Notes under the pieces: generated by a model
Database searches by the model: none
What the model was told of the DNA's origin: nothing
The model's input: only the letters and a program-made list of their open reading frames with translations
Translations under genes and position numbers: made by a program
Source: Armigeres subalbatus
Lineage: Eukaryota > Arthropoda > Insecta > Diptera > Culicidae
NCBI RefSeq assembly: GCF_024139115.2
Contig: NC_085140.1
Span: 332,069,953-332,133,952 of the forward strand
DNA length: 64,000 bases
Direction of reading: 5' to 3'
Part shown: one piece after another, positions 21,613-33,504 of the stretch
Layout of the letters: every line of letters starts with the position of its first letter
How positions within the stretch are numbered: the stretch's first letter is position 1

Positions 21613-22253
21613 TTAAGGCACAGAATTGGTTGCAATAGCAATGGGCCACGTTACGGGTCCCTTCATCACAATATCGGCCAGGCTCTGCTTGATTCGGATG
21701 AATCGTCGTTTGAACTCGAGACCGCACCCCTTGGACAGACGGAAATCGCACAGGATTCGGCCGTCCATTTCCACGATGTTTGCCTTGAAAATCAGCTGCA
21801 GTTTCCGACGGTCGATTGTCGAGATGGTGATTACAGCCTCGTCATTGCACTTCCAGGTGTAGCCTAGCTTCTCGAAGGTGGTCGTCAGTCGTTTCAGCGT
21901 TTCGTCGCACTTGGTCGCCACGAAAAACCTCGTCATGCGCCGTACCAATCGCTGGAACGGATTGTTGGACTGCGTCGCACCCACCGACTGGGTGTGGTTC
22001 ATCTGGGTGCACAGTATAAGATCATCCAGCATGGTAGGTTGCGAGAAGCAAAAGCCGTTGCGGGCTTCGATCGCTTCCTCAACGCCGTGCACCTCGGTGC
22101 TGGTGATCGTTGGGACCGGCTGAGATTGGCACATTCGAGAGGTGGAATCGTCCAGCGGAGTGGACAGATCCTGATTGGAGCAGAGCCGTTTGGCGCGGGG
22201 CGATACGACGCCGTCTATCACGTCACGACCGTTTCCGCTGCTGTCCGCTAGGC
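21613..22253 (-). CDS. Chk1: Chk1 exon 6: SQ/FSQP region and KA1-like C-terminal domain, stop TAA
   Basis: The acceptor CCACATAG at 22254 joins G|GC in phase to exon 5 (HHNSQ|GLADSSGNG). The exon begins with a basic, serine-rich linker (SPRAKRL) and a TQ/SQ-type region, where ATR phosphorylation regulates Chk1 in other animals. It continues with CFSQPTMLDDLILCTQ, the conserved FSQP motif. The last 130 residues (RMTRFFVATKCDETLKRL, YTWKCNDEAVITIS, FRLSKGCGLEFKRRF) match the KA1-like regulatory domain, which folds back on the kinase domain. The frame ends VTWPIAIATNSVP and TAA. It lies over 13 kb from exon 5. Confidence 0.93.
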
Positions 22254-22474
22254 CTATGTGGGAAAAAGGGAAAGGCATTAAGGTTCCGTTGCTATATCAA
22301 ATTATAATTCGATGCGTGCATCTGACATCTTAAGAAATCGAGCTGAGTAGAATGTTAAGCTTCTAAAAATAATTCGGTTTCGAGGGAAGCTACATGCTAC
22401 CCTATACATTTGGAGAGATAATACGAATGGCAGGGATTGATACGGCAGGGATTGAGTGATACGATTTTCGCGAA

Positions 22475-22975
22475 ATGTATAGAGCAGCTAGGCTTGGCTT
22501 GGCGATGATCGACGTTATTACGGCACGTAACTTTGAGGAAATGAAAGAACTCTATATCATACCGAAGAGGTATTCTAAGTGGATTGGACTAGTCATTAAC
22601 ATGCCGAAGACGAAGTACACGATAGTAAGAGGCAGCAACGTTAGCTGGAAACCACCACATTTTATCGGTGGTGATATAGTCGATGTTAGATTTCTTGTAG
22701 GCCTTCTGGTGATGATTCAATCGAATAGAGTTCGCCATCGTACCAAACTGACTATCTACAAGACCTTCATTAGACCGATAGTTCTCTTCGTACACGAGAT
22801 CTCGACAATGCTCGTGGAGAACCAACGGGCACTTGAAGTGCGCGTACTATCAATGGAAGACGGCACATGGGGAGCCGAGGTGATCGTGAAGTTTGTCTTC
22901 GTGTGGTATCCACTGCTTAAGATAGTCGGTCAACGTCAGTCTCAGTTGAAGTGGTTAGTCAGATAAATGAACTGA
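22475..22975 (+). pseudogene. RTE-type retrotransposon fragment (RT end and C-terminus)
   Basis: WIGLVINMPKTKYTIVRG and RTKLTIYKTFIRPIVLFVHE align by eye with the nearly complete RTE at 37.7-40.7 kb (RIGLVINTSKTKYMIGRG). Only the post-RT region is present. It is in the same frame for about 160 codons but has small deletions. It is a dead fragment. Confidence 0.75.
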
Positions 22976-23008
22976 ACTGAGAGCACTCATTAGTGTATTG
23001 AGCCCGTG

Positions 23009-23295
23009 GTTCTTCTTCTTATTGGCATTACATCCCCACACTGGGACAGAGCCGCCTCGCAGCTTAGTGTTCATTAAGCACTTCCACAGTTATTAACTGC
23101 GAGGTTTCTAAGCCAGTTTACCATTTTTGCATTCGTATATCTTGAGGCTAACACGATGATACTTTTATGCCCAGGGAAGTCGAGACAATTTCCAATCCGA
23201 AAATTGCCTAGACCGGCACCGGGAATCGAACCCAGCCACCCTCAGCATGGTCTTGCTTTATAGCCGCGCGTCTTACCGCACGGCTAAGGAGGGGT
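23009..23295 (-). mobile_element. Feilai-type SINE
   Basis: The minus-strand copy has its tail (TTCTTCTTCTT) at 23009-23020 and its tRNA-like head at about 23215-23295. Body motifs such as CACAGTTATTAACTGCGAGG are intact. The target duplication was not resolved. Confidence 0.85.
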
Positions 23296-23517
23296 AGTTA
23301 GCACTTAATTATGGTTTTGGCGCACGTCGTTGGCAGTTCTTTTTTTCTATTTTATATTATTGTGAAAACGCTAGGTATAGAGCCATTTCACTTCCTTAGT
23401 ACAGCCGGATGATACCGACTCGGAACGGTGGGTGGGCTAGTGGTTAGGCCCAAAAAACATGGCGAGCCTCCTAAACCTGCCACTCAGTTTTGCCTTCTCG
23501 GTTGAAGATGGTCGGAT

Positions 23518-23811
23518 TATACTACCTGTCTTAACGCTGACCTGGCTCTGAACACCCGTCTGAAATCGTCGAAACTTATGTTTGCCGACGATCTGAAAAT
23601 ATTCCGTGCAACTGAGTCTAATCTCGACTGTTGTGCCCTCCAGCAAGATATTGACTATCTTTTGCACTGGTGCACTCTGAATGGCATGGAAGTTAACATA
23701 TCCAAATGCAGTGTTATCTCCTTCACCCGCTTGCGCGATCCCTCGTACGTTGACTATTCAATGGGAAACAACAATCTCCTACGAGTTTCCACAGTTAAGG
23801 ACCTGGGAGTA
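23518..23811 (+). pseudogene. Jockey-like reverse transcriptase remnant, left part
   Basis: FADDLKIFRATESN is the RT catalytic box with downstream HWCTLNGMEVNISKCSVISF. The frame runs to VKDLGV at 23811, where a 1056-bp MITE interrupts. It resumes in frame at 24868 with VIDSKVRFNEH. The element is 5' truncated near 23518. Confidence 0.8.
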
Positions 23812-24867
23812 CACTCTAAAAAAATCATCACGTCATATTCACGTGAAAAATCACGTAACTGATCTGTTTTGAACAAACGACGATTGTTACGTGACGTTAG
23901 TAATGCTCATCAGAAATTCACGTCACTTTTACTAAAAATCTTGGTGAATATGACTGTATATTCACGTAAACAATTTAGGTGAGATTGTGTTAGTGTGATG
24001 ACAGCTTCGACATTTGCGGAAGAACTGCATTGTAAACAAGAATAAATGATACATAACCTAAACATAATGAGACTTCGAGAGCGGAGGTAAGTGTTATTTC
24101 AGATACATCTAGGCGGATATTTTCCGTGCCTGCATTTCTCCTCTTTGGAAAAAAAGCAACGGAGGTTGGATAAAATTTGTTAGATTCGTTGAAAAATGAT
24201 GGGAAATTAAAGGAAGCTGCATGGAAGTCTAGAGCTACAGTTTTCCGGTCGCGTTAGTATAAAATTTATAGTCTAGGTTCCACTATTTTTTGGTTAATTA
24301 ACAGCGGGAATATTAGCAGTTTTTGAGCAATCAACTAGTTTCAAATTCTCAGCGATTCTCATTGACATCATTTGTCAACAAATCTGATAAATTTCATTCA
24401 ACATCCGCCGAAAACTTTGTTTTTTCTTCAACAGTGTTTCTGCGATAACTCCAAAGCGCAATGACAAAATGACGGCATTCCCTGTATCAATGCATCAACA
24501 ACGCGAAAAAGATTCCCTTTTATGGGCAGTCCCTGTTCATTTTTGCATTAATTCCTAAATTACTATATTGCAATACATTTCAAAACATGTAGTGGTTACC
24601 TGCTGTCTTGTAGCTATCACTAAAATTTCACGTAACCAGTACGTAAAAATCACATCAGATTCACCTGATCAAACACGTAACTTCTTTCAAGCTTCACTTC
24701 ATTAGTACTGGAAGATCTAGTCAGAGTCACCGGAAAAATCACGTAACTCAAGGAAACTAAATTTTGTTCAAGTTACTTGTCATTCAGGTCACTCTTACGT
24801 GAAAAGTAGGGTGGATGAGAACCACATTTGTTTTCTGGTAAATATGACGTGAAGATTTTTCAGAGTG
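23812..24867. mobile_element. Long TA-flanked MITE, copy 1 (1056 bp)
   Basis: Termini CACTCTAAAAAAATCATCAC and AAGATTTTTCAGAGTG have TA on each side (23810-23811, 24868-24869). Excision restores the host RT frame at GGAGTAGTAATTGAC. The interior carries many TCACGTAA/ACGTGAA motifs and no protein. A second copy is at 40899-42021 in opposite orientation. Confidence 0.9.
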
Positions 24868-25511
24868 TAGTAATTGACTCAAAAGTGAGGTTCAATGAGC
24901 ACATCACAATGGTCACAGCAAAATCTTACGCCATGCTAGGCTTCGTGAAAAGGAATACAAACGCTTTCCAGGATGTTTATGCGCTCAAATCTATATATTG
25001 TGGCATAGTTCGTAGCCTATGCTGTTGTTGTTTGGGCAGCCTACCACGTCATACAAAATGATAGAATAGAAGCTATCCAACGGAACTTCATTAGATACGC
25101 TCTACGTGTGCTGCCCTGGAATGACTTCATCAACTTGCCGTTCTATGAAGAAATGTGCCGGCTTATTTCCCTCGAATCGTTGGCTGCTAGGAGAAAACTA
25201 CTACAACGGCTCTTTGTGTTTGGACTGCTGAACGTGAATATTGAATGCAGCGCTCTCCTAAGCCAATTGAACTTCCACGCTCCCCAACGACGTCTACGAC
25301 AATACTCGCTTTTTTGGCACCCCACCCGTCGTACAAACTACAGCTTCAACGAACCATGGACTATGTGCTGCCGTGTATTCAACGAAACCAGTGTCGTCTA
25401 TGATTTTGGCATAAGCAAGTCCACATACCAGCAAAGGATTGTCCATTTAGCATAAGTTTTTATCTGTACAACTTTAAGTTGAGGTTTTAATAATAAATAA
25501 AATAAAAAAAA
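24868..25511 (+). pseudogene. Jockey-like reverse transcriptase remnant, right part with 3' tail
   Basis: It continues VIDSKVRFNEHITMVTAKSY, shifts frame near 25018, and reads RNFIRYALRVLPWNDF to GISKSTYQQRIVHLA and a stop at 25455. It ends in AATAAATAAAATAAAAAAAA, a retrotransposon 3' tail. Catalytic domains upstream are missing. Confidence 0.75.
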
Positions 25512-25779
25512 CACGTTAGTGTCAGTGGAGGTAGTTGTGTGACTCTAAATGGCCGGATCGAAATAGGTGAATGCGTATGCACGAAACGGAGGTCTGACAA
25601 GAAGAGACCAAATCGTGGCTTGCTGTGCACCGAATGACACGCTGAGGTGTGAATCTATGAACATACGCTGAAGGTAACTATCACAAAACCCACAATTGGC
25701 CCAAGTGACACGGTTCCATCTCAACGGCGAGAGCTGACAGCCAGGTTTTTAACACGATCGACGGGCCACTACTCGGGAT

Positions 25780-26950
25780 GCGGGTTGTCTTCGAGTAGCT
25801 CGATGCGATCATCGAGATTATATATGGTCGAAATTACATCAGCAAGGAAGTGAAACGGAATCTTCCGGTACGTACACAATCTGTTCAAGCCGCAAGGCGA
25901 AAATCGAGAAGCGATAGATTAGGTCGCTGGGTTCCGAAGCAGCTCTCCAGTGTAAATATCTGAATGAGGTTACGGAGGCAGAACTCGTCTGTTCACAGTG
26001 CGTCGCAGAGTTGAGCGGACATCTGTACTGCCGTTATACGCATAACTGTCCCATGTACATGGGAAATTCCAGCAAACTTGGGACAAATATGTATATGACG
26101 ACAGTGCATGCCTTCAAACTAGACCCTTTGGCACGTAGGTAGCTTGTTACAAGTTATCAGTCGCGAACACCAACAAAGTTCTGGCAAATGGGAAACTAAA
26201 GATTGGCCTAGTAATTATGTTCCAGCCTCCCAGATGATCGATAGGCTATCGTCCGACTTAGTGGGTCGGAAGTCAGTTGTCATCGCGGGGTACTTGGCAA
26301 CTTGGGACAATGTTTGTACCAATCAAAGTGTTCAGAATTTACTCGAGGCGCTTGATGTGATGCTAGTTAATGACCCTTCGTTGATCATTGACGTAGCGTT
26401 TTGTAGCCTTGATATGGTCAGAGACCTGAAGTGGAGTAAGATGATCATTTATAAATACGCGTTTAGATTTACTATGATGTGCATCCCGTCATGTTCAAAA
26501 GGCCGCTCATTTTAACAGCGAAGAGTTTTTCGCGGCTCTGTGGTTGGAGGGATGCACTGATAGTTGTCCTATGACGACGCCGCTATGCCACATCGAACTG
26601 GGATGCCATCACGCTTTCGTGACTCTGGCTTAGCCTGCCGGTGGGCCTGTACAACAATTTTGAAAGCTATTCCCAGAATCGCTATACAAATACTATACAA
26701 AACAGAAGTCAGTCAGAGTAGTGTTTCTTCTACCGCAGGAGTTCCTCAACGAGCCCAGCGCTGTGAAACGGTATGACGATGTTTGATGTTCAAGTTTCCT
26801 CCCGGTGTTAAGATCGTCGGTTTCGCAGATGACATAAGTCTAGAGGTTTATGAGCCAGCTCCACATTTTTATTCTTTTATCAACATTTGCACAGCTGAGC
26901 GCTCGATACGCGACTTTCTGCTGATATCTCAGTTGAAAAAGTAAATTCTT
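25780..26950 (+). pseudogene. Degenerate R1-clade retrotransposon remnant
   Basis: Scattered pieces match the R1 layout in order: YISKEVKRNLP (gag coil), MIDRLSSDLVGRKSVVIAGY (endonuclease), FRFTMMC, and KFPPGVKIVGFADDISLEVY (RT catalytic box near 26790-26850). Stops and frameshifts are everywhere. It is far older than the R1 at 10.5-16.6 kb. Confidence 0.65.
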
Positions 26951-27322
26951 TACTGCGCAATCAAAGGAGCCCATGTAATCATATGTTCATAATGTCGATA
27001 TTTCAGCTGACTGATTCAGGTAGAACCTACACAAATTTGGGCATAGGGGATCTCCAATCTGCCCTAACTGAACACAACAGACAACACCAACGAACAAGTC
27101 CAGATAATGTATCAAGCGGTGAAAATGTGGATCGAGGTTTCGACTGCAACCGATAATTATGGATCATTTAGACAGAAAGACGCTCCCGGAAGTAATGCCG
27201 GAAAGCGGTGCCAGGAAGTCGGAAGGTCATTATCAGAATGGGTTTAGCGGATCGGTGGACCAATCCCGTTCGCCTATCTAAAACAGTTCTAAAAGAACAC
27301 CTGATCTAAAAGACTGTGATTT

Positions 27323-27477
27323 CTCGCTTAACTTTTCAAAAGGACCTAAGTAATTTTTTTTTCATGAATTAATTTGAATAGCGCAATCAATAGAAAAACA
27401 TGAAAGCTTTTGATTGCAGTACTCAAATTATTTCATGAAAAACATGTTACTTAGGTCCTTTTGAAAAGTTAAGCGAG
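27323..27477. mobile_element. CTCGCTTAAC MITE, copy 1 (155 bp)
   Basis: The whole element is an imperfect palindrome from CTCGCTTAACTTTTCAAAAG to CTTTTGAAAAGTTAAGCGAG. It is flanked by ATTT on both sides (27319-27322, 27478-27481). A second full copy is at 36771-36925. Confidence 0.9.
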
Positions 27478-27689
27478 ATTTGCTCTAAAGTATTTTCTGT
27501 GGTAACGAACGGAACGGCCGTGAGGAAAGTGGTGTTGAACCACCTATGAAATTAGAAGGCGTATAGCAATCAAAGTAGCAGTTGTTAGAATATGATATCC
27601 CACTTGCCTGTTAATCTTCAGGTTATGGGCCCAGTCACTGTGTGGCAGACAAAAGACCAGAAATTATTTGGTGGAATCTTTGCTGGAAT

Positions 27690-28390
27690 GATTTGAAGGC
27701 AGGGTATTTTGTGAAGAATCAAAGAGAAGGATGAAAAAACGAAAGCTTCATTGGTGGCTTTCGTTGTGGACAGTCACCACGAGTGAATCCACGAATAAAG
27801 TTTCTTGGAAAATGTTACTGTTACGAAAACTTTGGTCACAAGTTCGAGCTCAAACAGCGGAGGTACCAATGGTTCGAAGAAGGACATAGTTTGGATTCAT
27901 GACTCGGGTGCCAGCCAGGACGGACATGAACAAAAAAGTGAAAATTTTGAGTAAGATTGATTGTGCGATGAACGATGGAAAACTGTAAGGTACTGAGGTA
28001 CTGTAAGGGAACCGTCAAAGGGAAGACATCATTAAGAAGCGGTCAGGTGCGCGTTTGACTATGCGCAAGATTTATTCGGACCCAATCTGAAATTCATCTG
28101 TGGAAGCCCTGATAGATGTTGGAGTTAAGGTCAACTTCGTACAAGATCGTGCCATCTTGAGCAAAGACGAACAGTGAAGCTATCAAAAAGGGTAAATTGT
28201 ATTACATGACCTCGGAAGTGGTAGATCTAAATACTGCCGGTGGTGAAAAAAGAAGGTAGAATCTGTTACACAAGCGCAATGGCCATTGGAGCTACCGAAA
28301 TTTACAGAAACTACAAAGATCAAGGATGTGAACAGATTCGCAAAGCTGAAGCAGGTTGCTGTAAAGAGTTAACATAGACGTTAGTGAAAA
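27690..28390 (+). pseudogene. Probable Ty1/Copia gag-pol remnant
   Basis: A decayed zinc-knuckle stretch (CYCYENFGHKFEL) is followed in another frame by WIHDSGAS, the Copia aspartic-protease motif. Pieces such as LIDVGVKVNFVQDRAIL and KLYYMTSEVVDLN come next, as expected between protease and integrase. No long terminal repeats were found. The call rests on short motifs in shifting frames. Confidence 0.5.
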
Positions 28391-28756
28391 AGCTACACCT
28401 GCTTTATTTGATGGGTACCAATATTTTGTGACGTTTCTGATGAGGAGAAAACATCAGGTCTTTGAATATTTCAAACATTGACAACCGTGGAATTCGGTAT
28501 CCAGATATCAACGGTTGGCATATTACAAACAACATGCTATCCAGCTTTTGATTGACTGCCCGCAATTGCTTCGCCATTAGGTAGGTCACATCGGCGCCTG
28601 TCACGTCAGAATACAAGTCAATGTAGGAAAAGTGGCAAGAAATCATGATGCAATCATTCATCCACTGCAAGCTGCCACCAATGTGATAGAACAGCGGTTC
28701 TCAACCTTTTTCTTAAGAGGTACCCCTTAAAACTATTGCATTAATTGAGGTACCCC

Positions 28757-30222
28757 CTCCTGAAAGTAGGCTTCCAGATCTCTTGAAAGGACAATTCAAA
28801 GCCCTTGAATCTCTTAAAAGTAGGCTTCCGCACATTGATAAAAGGCTTCTGAGCCTCCTGCATAGCTTTCGAACCTCTTGCATGGCGGCTTTAGAGCCAC
28901 TTGAAAGGAGGCTTCCTTTCCATCTCGAAAGGACGCTTCTGAGCCTCTTGAAAGTATGCTTTCAAGCCTATTGGAGAGAGGCTTCTGAGCCTCTTGAAAG
29001 GAGGCTTCTGAGCCTCTTGAAAATAGGCTTCCGAGCCACTTGAAATTAGACTTTCGAGCATCTTGAAATTAGACTTTCGAGCATCTTGAAAATAAGCTTT
29101 CGAGCCTCTTTGAAATAGGCTTGCGAGCCTCTTGAAAAAAGGCTTACAAGCCTCTTGAAAGGAGGCTTCCGAGCTTTTTGAAAGAAGGCTTCAAACCCTT
29201 TTAAAAAACGGCTTCCAAGGCTCTTGAAAGTAGACTTCCGGGTGCCTTAAAACAAGGCTTCCGGCAAGCTTCCCAGCCTCTTGAAAGCAGGCTTCCGAGC
29301 TTCTTGGAAGACTAGCCTCTTGGAAAAAGGCTTTCAAGCCACTTGAAAGTAGGCTTTCGAGCCTATTGAAAATAAGCTTCCGAGCCTCTTGGAAATAGGC
29401 TTCCTAGCCTGTTAAAAGGAGACTTCCGAGCTTGTTAAAAGGAGGCTTACAAGCCTTTTGAAAGGAGCTTCCCGAGCCTCTTGATAGGAGCCATACGAAC
29501 TTTTTGAAAGAAGGCTTCCGACCCTTTTAAAAGGTGGCGTCCAAGCCTCTTGAAAGTAGACTTCCGAGCGTCTTAAATCAAGGCTTCCGGCGTCCTGAAA
29601 AGAGGTTTCCCTGAAAAGAAGCTTCTCAGCCTCTTGAAAGCAGGCTTCCGGGCTTTTTGGAAGACGGCTTTCACGCCTTTTGAAAAGAGGCTTTCGAGCC
29701 TACTGGACAGAAGCTTGTGAGCCTATTGTAAAGAGGCTTCCGAGCCTCCTGAAAGAAGTTTTCGAAGCCTTTTGGAAAGAACTTTCCGAGTTTCTTGAAA
29801 GGAGTCTTCTGAGCTTTTTGGAAAAAGTCTTCCGACATTCTTGAAAGGAGGCTTTTGAGGATTCCGGATCTCTCAAAGCGAGGCTTCCAGGCCTCTCGAA
29901 AACAGGCTTCCGAGCCTCTTGAAAGTAGCTTACCAAGCCTCTTAAAAGGAGCCATCCCAGCTTTTTGAAAGATGTCTTCCGACTCTTTTAAAAGGCGACT
30001 TCCGAGCCTCTTGAAAGTAGACTTCCGGGAATCTTAAAACAAGGCTTCCGGCATCTTGAAGGTAGTTATCCAAGCCTTTCGAAAAGAACCTTTCGAGCCT
30101 CTTGATAGGAGTCTTCCGAGCTATTTGAAAGAAGGCTTCCGACCTTCTTAAAAGCCTTCCGAGCCTATTGAAAAGAGGATTCCGGGTATCTCAAAGCGAG
30201 GCATCCGAGGTTCTGAAAATGG
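28757..30222 (+). repeat. 23-bp minisatellite, about 60 units
   Basis: The unit is close to AGGCTTCCGAGCCTCTTGAAAG plus one base. Units vary at several positions. A higher-order block (GAGCTTTTTGAAAGAAGGCT, then TTTTAAAA, then TAGACTTCCG and AAGGCTTCCGGC) recurs near 29165, 29490 and 29945. Open frames inside are artefacts of the repeat. Confidence 0.9.
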
Positions 30223-30367
30223 TTCTTGACAACGATCCTACGGGAACAAAAAGCCAAGGTGACTTCGTGGTTGGTGACATGCAGCCATGGACTGAACTGA
30301 ATGGAGAACACTTTTATGCACTACACAGACCACTCCGGCCTTAGTCTGAAAAATAAAAATAAATAAT
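30223..30367 (+). mobile_element. RTE 3'-end fragment
   Basis: TGGTTCTTGACAACGATCCT and CGGCCTTAGTCTGAAAAATA correspond to 40535-40735, the end of the long RTE copy. It lies between the minisatellite and the right end of the hAT-like element. Confidence 0.75.
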
Positions 30368-30559
30368 GCATATTATGTACAAGACAAAGTTTTGAAATGA
30401 AAAATACACAATTGTCAAAACTTTATTAATAAGTTTCGATTGTAATTGTAATACGTCCGCCATTACGCATTTTTGTCCGAGGTACCCCCTAGGACCAGCG
30501 AAGGTACCCCCAGGGGTACATGTACCCCAGGTTGATAGTAGAAAGCAATTTAGATTCAT

Positions 30560-32980
30560 TTCCAATTCTAGCACATCCGAATACGCATTGCTCGGATTCA
30601 GTGACGAGAGGAGAAACTCGGACGGCGATTCAACTCACGCCGACTAGAAGATCCAGCTCTGAAGAGATCGTTCATTGAAGAACTTGGAACTCGGGCAGCG
30701 GATGTTCCGGAAGGTGGCAGCATAGAAGAGCAGTGGAAGGCCATAAAGAATGCCTTTATCGAAACAAGCGAGAACAACCTGGGTGAGCTGCGCATTCAGT
30801 GGGAGGAGTGGGTTACAGATGCAATCCGGCAGAAAATTGAGGAGCATAGAGAAGCAAAGGAGGCGACAGATCGGGCAAAAACCAGTGCAGCCAAGTACGA
30901 GTTCCGTCGAAGGGTATTCGGCTCTAGAGAAGGAAGTTAAACGCTGCTACAGACGGTACAAGCGAGCGTGGGTGGACTCCCTCCTGGCCGACGAAGGGGA
31001 AAAAGCTGCAACAACTGGCGATATCCGCCTCCTCTACGATATCTCACGACGCCTGAGTGAAGCAAGGATGAATCCGAGGATTCCGGTGAAAGACACGACA
31101 AATAAGTTATACGCTAGCGAAACATGGTGTGTATCAGTGAAGAACACTCAACGGCTGCAGGTGTTTATCAATAGTTGCCAGCGGTATGTAATTCGTGCCT
31201 GGTGGCCTCACAACTGGATCTTAAACAACGAGCTCCATCGTCGTTGTCACCAGAGGCCGATAACAACAGAAATTCGGGATCGGAAGTTGGGCTGGATCGG
31301 CCCCACTCTACGTAGGGGCGGAACCGAAAATTTGTAAACAAGCATTAGACTGGAACCCAGCGGGACATCGTAGCAGAGGAAGACCGAAGCCGCAATAAAG
31401 AAATAAATGAAGTCGAACAAAACCTAACCTGGCAACAGGTTAAAGCGATAGCTGGACATCGCTCAGGATGGAGATCTCGTCTTTTGCACCATCGGAGGTG
31501 TACAGGATCTATGAGTAAGTCAGTAAGTAAGTAAGTTACTCACCTACCCAACTGATCAGCTGAAACGTTGGTTCGAGCACGTCGAACCAACATCTCGGCC
31601 TGGGCCGCCAAGGGTGTGACGCATTACCCGCGTCAATTCCGAAGCTCCATCATTGCAGGTGATTGAAGCATCCATCCCAAGCATGAAACCCAATCAGGCT
31701 CCCGGGGTCGATCGCAGGTCAGCAAAGATGCTCATAGCTGCCCCCATGGTATCAGCAAATGTTGCATCAATTATTATTCTGCATGTGACTGGTCCGGCCG
31801 ATTGGATACGGGGCATCTTAGTGAAGGTCCCAAAGAAAGGAGAGCTGACTGTGTTCGACACTTGGCAAGGCATCATGTTACTGTGCATTGTGCTCAAAGT
31901 TATGTGCAAGGTTATCCTTCGTCGGACACAGGAGAAAATAGGCAAGGCTCTTCGATCATGTGCTGACTATATTATCACGATCAGTATCATCCAGCAGCAA
32001 GCCAACAAATTTCATGAGCTCCTCTATCTGGTGTTCATTGACTACGAAAAAGCTTTCGATAGTCTGAACCACGAAAATCTGTTGGGCGCCCTTAGTCGCA
32101 AGGGTGTTCCGGACAAAATCGTTGGCCTTATCGAAGCAAAGTACGAAGCTTTTACGTGCAGAGTCATGCATAACGGAGCTTTGTCTGACCCCATCCGAGT
32201 AGTGTTTGGAGTGAGGTTAGGATGTATTCTATCTCCGCTACTGTTCCTCATCGTTATCGACAAGATCATGGTGGGTGCGATTGACCGTGTACCAAACGTT
32301 GGCCACTCTGGCAGCCTTTTACTATGGTGCATTTAAATCGATTTCGATTTGGCTGATTATATTGCTCTACTAGCGCAACGGCACTCTGGCCTCCGATATA
32401 CACAGTAAGCTGAAAGACCTGGCCGAACCCTCCTCTACTCACTAGGAGAAGGTCGAAAACATTCGATATCTTGGCAGCCAGTTAGCGTCGGACGGTAGAA
32501 CCAAGATCGACATAGGAGCACGGATCAAAAAGGCTAGGGCTGCTTTTGCGAGTTTACGAAATATAGGGAGATCCAATAAGATTAATCAAATTTTGAATAT
32601 TCAACTCTAACGTGAAATCTGTATTGTTGTACGCCAGTGATACTTGATGTGTATCAGTAGAGGTCACGCAGAAACTGCAAGTATTCATTAACCGACCAGG
32701 TGGCCTCACAACTGGATCTTGAATCCATTGAAGATGCCATCAAAAACCGATATCAATATAAATTCGAGAGTGTAAATGGAGGTGGGTTGGCCACACATTA
32801 CGAAATAGCGGAGACATCGCAGCAGAGGTAGACCCAGTGGCTCGTGGCGACGTAGCCTCAACAAAGGAATAAAGTGTATCGACAGGAATCTGACATGCGC
32901 CCTGATCAAGGCCAGGATGGATGTCTTTTATGTTGGCCCTATGTACCCCTAGAGGTTCTCAGGATATATTAGTGAATGAG
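30560..32980 (+). pseudogene. CR1/L2-like non-LTR retrotransposon remnant with a self-nested copy
   Basis: The linker between endonuclease and RT (RRLEDPALKRSFIEELGTRA, RVFGSREG, RYKRAWVDSLLADEGEKA) runs to KDTTNK at 31108. The same frame resumes near 31529 with LLTYPTDQLKRWFEHV. RT pieces follow (APGVDRRSAKMLIAA, VFIDYEKAFDSLNHENL, GCILSPLLFLIVIDK), then a C-terminus with WRWVGHTLRNSGD. Several stops and frameshifts are present. Clade assignment by eye is tentative. Confidence 0.7.
31109..31528 (+). mobile_element. 5'-truncated copy of the same retrotransposon inserted in itself
   Basis: It encodes the family's C-terminus (YASETWCVSVKNTQRLQVFI, WWPHNWILNNELHRRCHQ) and ends in (TAAG)n. It is flanked by AATAAGTT on the left and AAGTAAGTT on the right. 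Skipping it joins the host frame as KDTTNKLLTYPTDQLKRW. Confidence 0.75.
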
Positions 32981-33238
32981 TGAAGGTATAGAACGGAAAT
33001 GGTATGGAAGTATATTTCCTGTTCTAGCGCTGTGTACGTGACAAACCGAATAGGATGAAGACAAATACGCAGATTGAAAGAATTGGAGCCACAATTTTTT
33101 TTAGTATTTTTTTTTCCTTGTATGGTTAAATCAATCGTCCTCATTAACTATACATCACAGCGGTATGTAACCTCGGAAGAAAAGCTACGTTATTTATTAT
33201 ACATTATTCACTTTATGCACCTCAAACCTATGTATAAT

Positions 33239-33489
33239 TATGGGGCCCTCCTTAGTCGTGCGGTAAGACGCGTGGTTACAAAGCAAGACCATGCTGAAGG
33301 TGGCTGGGCTCGATTCCCGGTGCCGGTCTAGGCAATTTTCGGATTGGAAATTATCTCGACTTCCCTGGGCATAAAAGTATCATCGTGTTAGCCTCATGAT
33401 ACAGGAATGCAAATATGGTAACTTGGCTTAGAAACCTCGCAGTTAATAACTGTGGAAGTGCTCAATGAACACCAATAAGAAGAAGAAGA
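33239..33489 (+). mobile_element. Feilai-type SINE with internal 3' deletion
   Basis: A complete tRNA-like head and body, then ATGAACACC joins directly to AATAAGAAGAAG. The usual CTAAGCTGCGAGGCGGCTCT segment is missing. Target duplication AAACCTATGTATAAT lies at 33224-33238 and about 33490-33504. Confidence 0.9.
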
Positions 33490-33504
33490 AAACCTATGTA
33501 TAAT

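Larger units (their letters stand above)
28692..30545. mobile_element. hAT-like non-autonomous element carrying a minisatellite
   Basis: The left end CAGCGGTTCTCAACC and nearby GAGGTACCCC stretches are mirrored by GGTACCCCCAGGGGTACATG...CCCCAGGTTGATAG at the right. CAGNGGTTCTCAACC with GGTACCCC subterminal repeats is typical of hAT-derived MITEs. The right terminus is damaged and no 8-bp duplication could be set. The centre holds the 23-bp array and a fragment of an RTE 3' end. Confidence 0.65.

Noticed and set aside
28757..30222. Possible CRISPR-like or coding repeat from the regular 23-bp spacing
   Set aside because: Units are contiguous with no spacers, the genome is eukaryotic, and the reading frames are repeat artefacts.
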